Below are positions 15,605 to 23,570 of a stretch of 32,349 nt of DNA, one piece after another (positions within the stretch are counted from its first letter, which is position 1; each line of letters opens with the position of its first letter). The DNA lies in the NCBI GenBank assembly GCA_047623555.1, contig JBLHMP010000040.1, positions 1 to 32,349 of the forward strand, read 5' to 3'. The notes under the pieces were generated by a model. It ran no database searches, was not told where the DNA came from, and was given only the letters and a program-made list of their open reading frames with translations. This stretch comes from NORP181 sp047623555 (GTDB lineage Bacteria; Pseudomonadota; Alphaproteobacteria; Rhodobacterales; Rhodobacteraceae). A program made the translations under genes and the position numbers.

Positions 15605-16720
15605 ATGAATATGTTAATCAGAACCCTTGCCCTATTGGGCCTGAGCATGCTGCTTGCTACCTGCGGTCGCCTGCCTGCAGGTGCGCCCGTTGCCGAGGAA
15701 GTATTCCGAAGCACCCAAGCAGGCGAAGCAAACTTTGCCGTTTATAAAATTACGAGCGCCTTTTTGCCAACAGTGGCGCTCTGGCCTGAGACAGGTAAGC
15801 AGGAAAACCTGAGCTGGATTGGCAACAGTCGGGGTGCCCGTACGCAGATCATTCAGCCGGGGGATAAACTTACCCTGCGCATCTGGGATAGTTCTGATAA
15901 TTCACTGCTAACATCGACCGATGAAAAAGTGATCGAGCTGGCCGATGTTGTGGTTGCAGCCAATGGGTCGGTTTTCATGCCCTATGTGGGCAATATCAGC
16001 GTTATTGGCCTGACCCCGGATTTGGCGCGTGAGCAGATGCAAAGCGCTCTTGAGATCATTGTTCCGTCCGCTCAGCTCCAGTTGAATTTGGCCGAGGGCC
16101 GCAACAATTCGGTCGATTTGGTCGGCGGCGTTGCGACGCCTGGAACCTATCCGATGCCGGATAGAAATTTCACCGTGATGGGATTACTGTCCGCTGGTGG
16201 CGGTGTCCGCGAAGATCTGAATAATCCGCAAATCCGGCTGGTCCGGGGCGGGGCAATTTACGGTACTTCGGTCGATCAACTGCTAGATAAACCAAATTTA
16301 GACACGTTGCTGCGTGGCGGCGATCAGGTCTTTATCGAAGAAGACCAGCGTTATTTCCTGTCCTTTGGTGCGGCCGATACAGAAGACTTACATATATTTA
16401 GCAAAGATTTCGTATCCGCGATGGATGCGGTATCGATTATGGGTGGCTTTAAAGACAACAAGGCTGATCCGCAGGGGTTGCTGATTTTGCGTGAATATTC
16501 GGGCTCGGCGATCCGTTCGGGCGCGCGCGGACCACGTCATACACGGGTGGTATTTACCGTTGATCTGACCACGGCCGACGGGCTGTTCTCAGCACGTAAG
16601 TTCAGGATTAATCCCGATGATCTGGTTATGGCCACCGAATCGCCGATCAACGATGTGCTGACGATTTCAAATGTTATCGGCAACTTCTTTGGAGTGTTTA
16701 GCGCGGCTGGTGCGATCTAA
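15605..16720 (+). CDS. Wza-type polysaccharide biosynthesis/export protein
   Basis: A 371-residue outer-membrane export protein of the Poly_export/SLBB family. A short signal segment ends in a lipobox-like LLATC (Cys20; Thr at -1 is tolerated but not ideal). The Poly_export domain follows (QIIQPGDKLTLRIWD, ANGSVFMPYVGNISVIGLT), then SLBB-type β-grasp repeats (VDLVGGVATPGTYPM, LLSAGGGVREDLNNP, LLRGGDQVFIEED). Wza-type proteins form octameric channels for capsule or exopolysaccharide. No wzc, wzy or glycosyltransferase gene lies nearby, so it is an orphan here and its partners must be encoded elsewhere. Its 3' end runs into the remnant of the convergent kinase-like pseudogene. Confidence 0.9.
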   Translation: MNMLIRTLALLGLSMLLATCGRLPAGAPVAEEVFRSTQAGEANFAVYKITSAFLPTVALWPETGKQENLSWIGNSRGARTQIIQPGDKLTLRIWDSSDNSLLTSTDEKVIELADVVVAANGSVFMPYVGNISVIGLTPDLAREQMQSALEIIVPSAQLQLNLAEGRNNSVDLVGGVATPGTYPMPDRNFTVMGLLSAGGGVREDLNNPQIRLVRGGAIYGTSVDQLLDKPNLDTLLRGGDQVFIEEDQRYFLSFGAADTEDLHIFSKDFVSAMDAVSIMGGFKDNKADPQGLLILREYSGSAIRSGARGPRHTRVVFTVDLTTADGLFSARKFRINPDDLVMATESPINDVLTISNVIGNFFGVFSAAGAI

Positions 16721-17219
16721 GGTCGGCACAACAAACTGCATGTCGCAGCTGTCGACTTTGGCCTGTTTGGGTGGTTCCCACATGTCGCGGGCCATTTCAA
16801 ATATGGCGCTGGGCACGTCCATCGAAAAGGTGCTGCCTTGCTGAACGTTGCGCGTTTCTACCCGGTCGCGACGCACATCGCGCAATGTCCAGGACGTAGA
16901 CCGTGAACGCACGTCCGGCTGCGTTTATCCGATCATAAAAGACCATTCGATCCTGACGTTGGATCTGGGCAAGCTCCAGAATAACGTCATCTCCTGATCG
17001 CAACAGATCGTCCGCCATACACCAGATTTGCGTGATGCACCGGGTTTTGCGAGCAAGGTACCATTGCATCATGTTCTCATCCGGTCGGTCAGGGCGAAAC
17101 GGTGTTGCCATCTAGTCATCCAGTGCAATCGCGCTACAGCCCTTGCGCTGGCCAAGTTGGGCCGCAAAGGTTGATTTTCCGGCGCCAACGGGCCTTTCGA
17201 TGAGATGGACTTTAGCCAT
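16667..17219 (-). pseudogene. P-loop AAA-type kinase-like gene with stop and frameshift
   Basis: From ATG 17219 the frame reads MAKVHLIERPVGAGKSTFAA (P-loop) to SAIALDD, then an in-frame TAG where homologues as I recall them have Trp (LDDWMATPF). After the stop it continues MATPFRPDRPDENMMQWYLA, RCITQIW and DVILELAQIQRQDR to TVYVLDIA. Near 16880 the frame breaks: the family sequence DVRRDRVETRNVQQG, then TFSMDVPSAIF and ARDMWEPP, resumes one frame over. That frame has lost its own stop and runs into the 3' end of the Wza-like gene. The intact family is about 165-170 residues and resembles small P-loop kinases (AAA_33). Two independent lesions make this a pseudogene rather than a single sequencing error. 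Confidence 0.85.
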
Positions 17220-17244
17220 AGAATTTCGCCCTTTTGGATGTGAA

Positions 17245-17275
17245 AAAGCAGGCCGTGACGAACAGGGCCTGCTTT
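17245..17275 (-). terminator. Rho-independent terminator of spuC
   Basis: AAAGCAGGCC / GGCCTGCTTT is a perfect 10-bp stem with an 11-nt loop, starting 23 bases after the spuC stop. On the minus strand the stem runs directly into a five-T tract. Confidence 0.85.
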
Positions 17276-17297
17276 CAATTCCAAAGTCTAATAAGGC

Positions 17298-18695
17298 TTA
17301 AGAGGCCGCTTTTAGCATATCCTGGGCCTGCAATTCGGCATAGGTCTGATCCAGTGATTTACGCACACGGGTGATCAGGATGTCGATTTCATCGGTGGTC
17401 AGGGTCAGCGGCGGCGAGATGATCATGCGATCCCCTACATGGCGCATTACTAGATTGTTTGCATAACAGAAGTCACGACAGATTTTGCCGACCGTCCCCG
17501 GATCAGACGCAAACGGCGCCCGCGAGGATTTGTTCGGAACCATGGCCACCGACCCCATCATGCCAATGACGCGGGCCTCTCCGACCAGCGGGTGATCTTC
17601 TAGACCCTCCCACAGGGTTTTCAGATACGGCCCGGCGACGTCGCGCACATGTTCAACAAGACCCTCGTCTTCGATGATGCGCAGGTTTTCCAGCGCCACG
17701 GCGCAGGCAACCGGATGGCCGGAATAGGTATAGCCATGCGCGAACTCGGTGGCGCCGATCACGGCGGCAACTTCGTCTGTCATCACAGATGCACCGATAG
17801 GTTGATAACCAGACGACAGACCCTTGGCGATGGTCATGATGTCGGGGCGAATGCCATATGTTTCGCTGCCAAACCAGTTGCCGGTACGGCCAAACCCACA
17901 GATCACTTCGTCAGCGATTAGCAGGATTTCGTATTTATCACAAATACGCTGGATTTCCGGCCAGTAGGACGCGGGCGGAATGACCACGCCACCGGCACCC
18001 TGCACTGGTTCGCCAATAAAGGCAGCAATGCGGTCCTCGCCCAGCTCCAAAATAGCTTTTTCAAGTTCTTGCGCGCGCGCCAGGCCGAATTCTTCGCGAT
18101 TCATGTCGCCGCCTTCGGACCACCAATGCGGTTGGTCGATGTGATGAATGTCAGCAATTGGCAGGCCACCCTGCGCATGCATTGCAGACATTCCACCCAG
18201 TGAGCCACTGCCCATGGATGAGCCATGATAGGCGTTGTGGCGGCTGATGATGATGGATTTTTCGGGCTTACCCTTTTTGGCCCAATAGGTGCGCACAATA
18301 CGAATGTTTGTATCGTTGGCTTCGGAGCCTGAGTTGGCAAAGAATACATGGTTCAGGTCGCCCGGCGTCAGTTCGGCAATCTTATTTGCCAACGCAATCG
18401 CGGGAACATGTGTCGTCTGAAAAAACGTATTGTAATAAGGCAGTTCGCGCATCTGGCGGCTGGCGGCATCGGCCAGTTCGTGACGGCCATAGCCGATGTT
18501 GACGCACCAAAGCCCGGCCATCGCATCCATGAGTTGCGTACCTTCGCTGTCGGTCAGATAGACGCCATCGGCGCGGGTAATAACGCGCACGCCTTTTTCG
18601 GCCAGTTCAGCATTCGACGTAAACGGGTGCATATGGTGGGCTGCATCCAGCGCCTGAAGCTCGGACGTGGGCAGGTGGTTGGTAATTGCAGACAT
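17298..18695 (-). CDS. spuC: Putrescine-pyruvate aminotransferase, SpuC-like (class III)
   Basis: A 465-residue PLP-dependent class III aminotransferase. SpuC in Pseudomonas transfers an amino group from putrescine to pyruvate, giving 4-aminobutanal. The sequence is close to SpuC as I remember it: MHPFTSNAELAEKG, DAMAGLWCVNIGYGR, LPYYNTFFQTTH, HHIDQPHWWSEGGDM. Asp262 in IADEVICGFGRTG should contact the PLP ring nitrogen, and Lys291 in TIAKGLSSG should be the Schiff-base lysine. The frame stays open far upstream, but ATG 18695 has AGGAG 8 nt before it and begins MSAITNHLP, so the longer version is rejected. It lies downstream of the GntR gene on the same strand, divergent from potFGHI. Other ω-amino acid substrates remain possible. 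Confidence 0.93.
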   Translation of the reverse strand: MSAITNHLPTSELQALDAAHHMHPFTSNAELAEKGVRVITRADGVYLTDSEGTQLMDAMAGLWCVNIGYGRHELADAASRQMRELPYYNTFFQTTHVPAIALANKIAELTPGDLNHVFFANSGSEANDTNIRIVRTYWAKKGKPEKSIIISRHNAYHGSSMGSGSLGGMSAMHAQGGLPIADIHHIDQPHWWSEGGDMNREEFGLARAQELEKAILELGEDRIAAFIGEPVQGAGGVVIPPASYWPEIQRICDKYEILLIADEVICGFGRTGNWFGSETYGIRPDIMTIAKGLSSGYQPIGASVMTDEVAAVIGATEFAHGYTYSGHPVACAVALENLRIIEDEGLVEHVRDVAGPYLKTLWEGLEDHPLVGEARVIGMMGSVAMVPNKSSRAPFASDPGTVGKICRDFCYANNLVMRHVGDRMIISPPLTLTTDEIDILITRVRKSLDQTYAELQAQDMLKAAS

Positions 18696-18728
18696 GAAAA
18701 CGACTCCTAATTTTCGGGCTGTCAGTAG

Positions 18729-18742
18729 AATATGATCATATT
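18729..18742. promoter_or_regulatory. Palindrome AATATGATCATATT before spuC
   Basis: A perfect 14-bp palindrome lies in the 64-bp gap between the GntR stop and the spuC start, 34 bp from the ATG. FCD/FadR-class GntR proteins bind short palindromes of this kind. A second TGATCA-centred palindrome lies before the GntR gene. A role as GntR operator is inferred. Confidence 0.45.
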
Positions 18743-18759
18743 TTTTTCTGTCAATCGAA

Positions 18760-19533
18760 TCAGCACGAATCGCTATGTTCTCGCAAAACAGCGGCGACCT
18801 GTTGGATCCCTTGTTCGATATCTCGATCCATTGCATTGGCTGCGGCTGTCGGATCATTGGCGCGTAGGGCGTCCAGTATATCCTTGTGCCAGTCAGGCAG
18901 GTTTTGTGTGCCCATTCGACCACAAACAACCCGTAGGGATGGGCCAAACCGCAACCACAAACGGTCTGCCAGTTCGGCCAGGATCGGAGCATTTGCCCAA
19001 GCATACAGGGCCGCGTGAAACTGATAATTCCAGGATAGATATCTGGCCACGTCACCAGCAGCGATGGCCGCATCAAGGGCGGCGTCAAGACGGGTTAGTT
19101 CGGCAATCCCTTGTGGTCCTATACGCACCGCTGCACGGCGAGAGAGCTCTGATTCTATTGATTTTCTTGCGAAATTCAGTTCATCGACATCGGTAAGCGT
19201 CAATATTGGAACACTGACCCGTCGATTTCCCTGAAACGTCAGTGCACCGTCTGAAATCAACCGTCTGATCGCCTCGCGAACCGGGGTCATCCCGGCGCTC
19301 AGAGATCCGGTCAAACCTTGAATTGTAACGGCCTGACCTGGCGCCATTTCGCCGAATAAAATCTGGGCGCGCAATTTCTGGTAAACCTGTTCATGAACCG
19401 GGGTTTGGGGGGTGTTTGGCTGAACCTTGTCGATCGTGTCGTTCGTCAGTTTCACTTGAATGCCTTTTGTGCCTAATAACTTTTCTTGCTTAACATCTCC
19501 CTGCGTGGAAACATACAGACTATTGCTGTGCAA
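18760..19533 (-). CDS. GntR-family (FCD) transcriptional regulator
   Basis: A 257-residue regulator. The winged helix is at about 45-110 (VYQKLRAQILFGEMAPGQAV, MTPVREAIRRLISDGAL), followed by an all-helical FCD ligand-binding domain (ELNFARKSIESELSRRA, WNYQFHAALYAWANAPIL, WHKDILDALRANDPTAA). The His/Asp residues in the FCD part fit the usual metal-dependent effector pocket. It lies between spuC and the divergent potF operon, so it is the likely local regulator of polyamine use. The true start may be a GTG about 26 codons in, preceded by AAAGG, since the first residues do not look domain-like. Confidence 0.9.
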   Translation of the reverse strand: MHSNSLYVSTQGDVKQEKLLGTKGIQVKLTNDTIDKVQPNTPQTPVHEQVYQKLRAQILFGEMAPGQAVTIQGLTGSLSAGMTPVREAIRRLISDGALTFQGNRRVSVPILTLTDVDELNFARKSIESELSRRAAVRIGPQGIAELTRLDAALDAAIAAGDVARYLSWNYQFHAALYAWANAPILAELADRLWLRFGPSLRVVCGRMGTQNLPDWHKDILDALRANDPTAAANAMDRDIEQGIQQVAAVLREHSDSC

Positions 19534-19549
19534 AGCAAAACTTGATCAA
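19523..19549. promoter_or_regulatory. Symmetric sequences at the GntR/potF divergent promoter
   Basis: TTGCT-GTGCAA-AGCAA (19523-19538) and TTGATCAA (19542-19549) lie around the GntR start and the 61-bp gap to potF. The TGATCA core is shared with the palindrome before spuC. If the GntR start is further in, both sites fall wholly in the promoter region. Regulatory function is inferred. Confidence 0.35.
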
Positions 19550-19594
19550 ATCTGCGAAGCCTGAAATAAATCGGGACGCATCAGGGAGAACATC

Positions 19595-20680
19595 ATGAAA
19601 TTTCATCTAACGACGTTGACTGCAATTTTGGCACTAAGCAGCTCTGTTGCTTTTGCCGAAGAAGTGCGGGTTTACAATTGGTCCGACTATATCGACGAAG
19701 AGTTGCTGAGCAAATTCCAAGAAGAGACCGGCATCAAACTGATCTATGACGTGTTTGACAGCAACGAAATTCTGGAAACCAAAATGCTGGCTGGTGGCTC
19801 GGGCTATGACGTTGTGGTTCCATCGGGCACATTCCTGCAGCGCCAGATCACGGCGGGTGCGTTTCAAAAACTGGACATGTCCAAACTGTCAAATGCCGGC
19901 AACCTTTGGGACGTAATCGAGAACCGGACAGAACAATACGACCCCGACAATGCCTATTCGATTAACTATATGTGGGGTACAACCGGCCTTGGCGTGAATG
20001 TTGGCAAAGTTGCCGAAGCGCTGGGCGATGACGCGCCTGTTGGGTCGCTTGAATTGGTGTTCAATCCGGATAACATGGCCAAGCTGGCCGATTGTGGCGT
20101 GCATTTCCTGGATGCACCTTCGGAAATGATCCCGGCGGCATTGGCCTATATCGGCGAAGACCCCGACAACCACGACCCCGAAGTCATCGCCAAAGCCGAG
20201 GCCGTTTTGGCCGCTGTGCGCCCTTATGTGCAAAAATTCCATTCCAGCGAATACATTAATGCGCTGGCCAATGGCGATATCTGCGTTGCATTTGGCTGGT
20301 CGGGCGACATCCTTCAGGCGCGAGATCGTGCGGATGAGGCGGAAAATGGTGTCGAAATCGCCTATAACGCCCCTAGCGAAGGCGCATTGATGTGGTTTGA
20401 CCAAATGGCCATTCCGGTAGATGCGCCAAATCCCGATGCCGCGCATAAATTCCTGAACTTTATTCTGGATGCCAAAAACATGGCGGCAGCGTCGAACTAT
20501 GTCTATTATGCCAACGGCAATCTGGCGAGCCAGCCAATGTTGGAAGAAGACGTTATCGGTGATCCAGCCATTTATCCGAATGAGGATACGCTGAAGAACC
20601 TTTATACCACGTCGCCCTACGCGCCGAAAATTCAGCGGGTGGTCACGCGATTGTGGACCAAGGTCAAGTCCGGCACCTAA
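19595..20680 (+). CDS. potF: Putrescine ABC transporter substrate-binding protein PotF/SpuD-like
   Basis: A 361-residue periplasmic binding protein with a Sec signal peptide (MKFHLTTLTAILALSSSVAFA). The mature N-terminus EEVRVYNWSDYIDEELL carries the NWSDYI motif that lines the amine pocket in PotF, PotD and SpuD. Further pocket-type segments are YDVFDSNEILETKML, SGYDVVVPSG, CVAFGWSGDI and LMWFDQMAIP; the Trp/Asp pairs in the last two match positions that contact putrescine in E. coli PotF. GGGAGA precedes the ATG. It heads potF-potG-potH-potI-FAD oxidoreductase and is followed by a terminator-like hairpin, consistent with higher output of the binding protein. Confidence 0.94.
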   Translation: MKFHLTTLTAILALSSSVAFAEEVRVYNWSDYIDEELLSKFQEETGIKLIYDVFDSNEILETKMLAGGSGYDVVVPSGTFLQRQITAGAFQKLDMSKLSNAGNLWDVIENRTEQYDPDNAYSINYMWGTTGLGVNVGKVAEALGDDAPVGSLELVFNPDNMAKLADCGVHFLDAPSEMIPAALAYIGEDPDNHDPEVIAKAEAVLAAVRPYVQKFHSSEYINALANGDICVAFGWSGDILQARDRADEAENGVEIAYNAPSEGALMWFDQMAIPVDAPNPDAAHKFLNFILDAKNMAAASNYVYYANGNLASQPMLEEDVIGDPAIYPNEDTLKNLYTTSPYAPKIQRVVTRLWTKVKSGT

Positions 20681-20693
20681 GCCGACAATATAT

Positions 20694-20725
20694 AAGGCGG
20701 GCCAATTGGTCCGCCTTTCTTTTTG
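20694..20725 (+). terminator. Terminator between potF and potG
   Basis: AAGGCGG-G-CCAATTGG-T-CCGCCTT forms a near-perfect stem (one G·T pair) followed by TCTTTTTG. It begins 13 bases after the potF stop and its T-tract ends about 20 bases before the preferred potG start. It should reduce readthrough, leaving potGHI at lower level. Confidence 0.82.
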
Positions 20726-20746
20726 TCCAAAGATGTGAGGCCCGAA

Positions 20747-21874
20747 TTGGCAGTTACTGAGTTCGCACCGTGGAATGATCCGCAGGCCAAGCCGCTGATA
20801 CGTTTCCGTAATGTCACCAAGCGCTTTGGTGATTTTGTCGCCATCGACAATGTATCGCTTGATATTTACGCACAGGAATTTTTTGCTCTTTTGGGCCCGT
20901 CAGGCTGTGGTAAGACCACGATGATGCGGATGCTTGCCGGATTCGAGAGCGTGACCGAGGGCACTATCGAACTCGACGGCAAAGACGTTGGTGATGTGCC
21001 GCCAAACAAACGTGCAGTGAATATGATGTTCCAGTCTTATGCGCTGTTCCCGCATCTGACGGTTTGGGAAAATATTGCCTTTGGCCTGCGTCGGGCAAAA
21101 ATGCCGGCCGCTGATATTACCAACCGCGTCGAAGAAATGTTAAAACTGACGCGGCTTGAACGCTTTGGCTGCCGTAAGCCGCACCAAATTTCTGGTGGGC
21201 AAAAGCAGCGCGTGGCATTGGCGCGGTCTTTGGCGAAGGCTCCGAAACTGCTGTTGCTGGATGAACCGCTGGGGGCTTTGGACAAAAAGCTGCGGCAGGA
21301 AACCCAGTTTGAACTGATGGATATTCAGGAAAAAACCGGCACCACCTTTGTAATCGTCACCCATGATCAGGAAGAGGCGATGACTGTCGCTAGCCGTGTC
21401 GCTGTTATGGACGAAGGAAACCTAATGCAGGTCGCCACACCTGACCGTATTTATGAAACACCAAATTCTGTCTATGTCGCTGATTTCATTGGGGATGTGA
21501 ACCTGTTCAAAGGCACCGTAAAATCGGTTGGCGACGAACAATACCAAATCACTTGGATGGAATCACAGGCGCCATTGAATGCCTTATCGTCCATTTCAAT
21601 TAGCGATGGGCAGTCCTGCCATCTGGCAATCCGGCCTGAAAAGGTGGCGATTAGTGCGGATAAACCTGAAGGCGCCGATAATGCCGTGCAGGGCAAAGTG
21701 TTGGATATCGCCTATCTGGGCAATCTGTCGACCTATTACGTTCAATTGCCTGATGGCATCGTTATCAAGGCGCAAACCGCCAACACGCGGCGTATTTCAC
21801 GGCGCAGTTTCACATGGGAAGACCCGGTCTGGCTGTCTTGGACAGCAACCGCCGGTGTTTTGCTGGACCGTTGA
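20747..21874 (+). CDS. potG: Putrescine ABC transporter ATP-binding protein PotG
   Basis: About 375 residues from TTG 20747. Walker A is GPSGCGKT (50-57), the Q-loop is MMFQSYALFPHL, the signature is ISGGQKQR, Walker B is LLLLDEPLGALD, and the H-loop is IVTHDQEEAM. A TOBE domain follows (CHLAIRPEKVAIS, VLDIAYLGNLSTYYVQL). No in-frame ATG exists near the 5' end. TTG 20747 has GAGG 6 nt upstream and yields the N-terminus MAVTEFAPWNDPQAKPLIRF, which looks like roseobacter PotG proteins. TTG 20723 lies inside the terminator T-tract and is unlikely; GTG 20735 is another option. The stop overlaps the potH start (TGATG). Confidence 0.93.
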   Translation: MAVTEFAPWNDPQAKPLIRFRNVTKRFGDFVAIDNVSLDIYAQEFFALLGPSGCGKTTMMRMLAGFESVTEGTIELDGKDVGDVPPNKRAVNMMFQSYALFPHLTVWENIAFGLRRAKMPAADITNRVEEMLKLTRLERFGCRKPHQISGGQKQRVALARSLAKAPKLLLLDEPLGALDKKLRQETQFELMDIQEKTGTTFVIVTHDQEEAMTVASRVAVMDEGNLMQVATPDRIYETPNSVYVADFIGDVNLFKGTVKSVGDEQYQITWMESQAPLNALSSISISDGQSCHLAIRPEKVAISADKPEGADNAVQGKVLDIAYLGNLSTYYVQLPDGIVIKAQTANTRRISRRSFTWEDPVWLSWTATAGVLLDR

Positions 21875-22755
21875 TGCGCCGTTTTGTTCTGATTGCCGTT
21901 CCGTATATCTGGCTGCTGGTGCTGTTTGTGGTGCCGTTCCTGATCGTCCTGAAAATCTCGCTCTCCGACGCCGCGTTGGCCCGCCCACCGTATACGCCGC
22001 ATTTCGAATGGGCCGAAGGGGTTTGGGCCTTTTTCAGTCAGCTGGATTTCGAAAATTTCGTCTTTTTGACCACCGATGACCTGTATTGGAAGGCGTATCT
22101 AAGCAGTCTGCAAATCGCTTTGGTGTCGACGGTTTTGACCCTGCTGATCGGCTATCCGATTGCTTACGCCATGGCCCGTGCCCCCGAAGAATGGCGTCCG
22201 ACTTTGTTAATGCTGGTGATCCTGCCGTTTTGGACCAGCTTTCTGATCCGTGTTTATGCCTGGATGGGTATCCTTAGCAAAGAGGGTTTCCTGAACCAGT
22301 TCTTGCTATGGAGCGGTGTTATCGACGCTCCGCTGATCATTCTGAACACCAATACCGCCGTCTATATCGGCATCGTTTACACCTATTTGCCGTTCATGAT
22401 CCTACCGATTTATGCCGCTTTGGACCGAATGGACGGCTCCCTGATCGAGGCCGCCGAAGATCTTGGATGTTCGCGCCTAACCGCCTTTTGGCTGGTCACG
22501 ATCCCGCTGTCGCGAAACGGCATAATCGCGGGCTGCTTCCTCGTCTTCATCCCGGCGATGGGTGAATTTGTGATCCCGTCCTTGCTGGGTGGATCGCGCA
22601 CATTGATGATCGGCAAGGTGCTGTGGGAAGAATTTTTCTCAAACCGCGACTGGCCAGTGGCCTCCGCTGTGGCGGTTGTGCTGCTGTTACTGCTCATCGT
22701 TCCGATCATGCTGTTCCAGCGTAATCAACAAAAACAGGCGGAGGCAGAACAATGA
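21874..22755 (+). CDS. potH: Putrescine ABC transporter permease PotH
   Basis: A 293-residue inner-membrane permease of normal size. TM1 is YIWLLVLFVVPFLIVLKISL, and further helices include LILVST-type segments around LQIALVSTVLTLLIGYPIAY and LLMLVILPFWTSFLIRVYAW. The EAA loop is AAEDLGCSRLTAFWLVTIPL, and the last helices are near VASAVAVVLLLLLIVPIML. The frame is open 20 codons further upstream, but ATG 21874 shares a base with the potG stop (TGATG) and begins MRRFVLIAVPYIW, as expected for the family. The ATGA overlap with potI continues the coupled operon. Confidence 0.94.
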   Translation: MRRFVLIAVPYIWLLVLFVVPFLIVLKISLSDAALARPPYTPHFEWAEGVWAFFSQLDFENFVFLTTDDLYWKAYLSSLQIALVSTVLTLLIGYPIAYAMARAPEEWRPTLLMLVILPFWTSFLIRVYAWMGILSKEGFLNQFLLWSGVIDAPLIILNTNTAVYIGIVYTYLPFMILPIYAALDRMDGSLIEAAEDLGCSRLTAFWLVTIPLSRNGIIAGCFLVFIPAMGEFVIPSLLGGSRTLMIGKVLWEEFFSNRDWPVASAVAVVLLLLLIVPIMLFQRNQQKQAEAEQ

Positions 22756-23570
22756 TGCGTCTGAGTTGGTTCAACGTGGTGTCGCTGACATTCGGGTTTG
22801 TGTTCCTGTATCTGCCGATGGTCATTCTGGTCATATATAGTTTTAACAAAAGCAAACTGGTCACTGTCTGGGCCGGATTCTCGACCAAATGGTATGGCGA
22901 GTTGATGCAAAATGAGGCGTTCCTAAACGCTGCCTGGGTGACTTTGAAAGTCGCCGTCATCTCGTCAACTTTCGCCACCATTTTGGGTACAATGGCGGCC
23001 TATGTATTGGTCCGCAGTGGCCGATTTTTCGGTCGCACACTGTTTTCCGGTATGATCTATGCACCGTTGGTCATGCCCGAAGTCATCACTGGCCTGTCAC
23101 TGCTTTTGTTGTTTATTGGTATTGGCATGGACCGGGGCGTGATGACCGTAGTTCTGGCACATACAACGTTTTCAATGTGTTACGTGTCGGTCGTGGTGTC
23201 GTCCCGGCTGTTTACCTTTGACCAATCGTTAGAAGAGGCGGCCTTGGATTTGGGGTGCTCTCCTGTCGAAGCCTTCCGGCTTGTAACCTTGCCGATCATC
23301 GCACCGGCGGTAATTTCCGGCTGGTTGCTGGCCTTTACTTTGTCGCTGGATGATCTGGTGATTGCGACATTCACCACCGGCCCGTCGGCCACCACGCTGC
23401 CGATTAAGATTTATTCCGCTGTACGCTTGGGCGTCAGTCCGGAAATTAACGCGTTATCCACCATTATGATCGGTATCGTTACTGTCGGCGTCATTGCGGC
23501 CTCGCTTGTTTCAAAACGCAACGTGGCCAAGCTGCGTCAAGAAGAAATGGCGGCAGTTCGCGCAGAATGA
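22752..23570 (+). CDS. potI: Putrescine ABC transporter permease PotI
   Basis: A 272-residue permease, the usual PotI/PotC length, which contrasts with the enlarged PotC-like protein of the other operon. The segments visible are TFGFVFLYLPMVILVIYSFN, SKLVTVWAGFSTKWYGELM, an EAA loop AALDLGCSPVEAFRLVTLP, and FTLSLDDLVIATFTTGP, the conserved segment before the last helices. Two adjacent ATGs (22752, 22755) could serve as start; the first overlaps the potH stop. The stop overlaps the start of the FAD oxidoreductase by ATGA, so all five genes from potG on are coupled or nearly so, and oxidoreductase output follows permease output. Confidence 0.94.
   Translation: MMRLSWFNVVSLTFGFVFLYLPMVILVIYSFNKSKLVTVWAGFSTKWYGELMQNEAFLNAAWVTLKVAVISSTFATILGTMAAYVLVRSGRFFGRTLFSGMIYAPLVMPEVITGLSLLLLFIGIGMDRGVMTVVLAHTTFSMCYVSVVVSSRLFTFDQSLEEAALDLGCSPVEAFRLVTLPIIAPAVISGWLLAFTLSLDDLVIATFTTGPSATTLPIKIYSAVRLGVSPEINALSTIMIGIVTVGVIAASLVSKRNVAKLRQEEMAAVRAE

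Noticed and set aside
18696..19088. 131-codon N-terminal extension of SpuC
   Set aside because: It overlaps the GntR gene on the same strand, and ATG 18695 has a strong ribosome site and the expected N-terminus.
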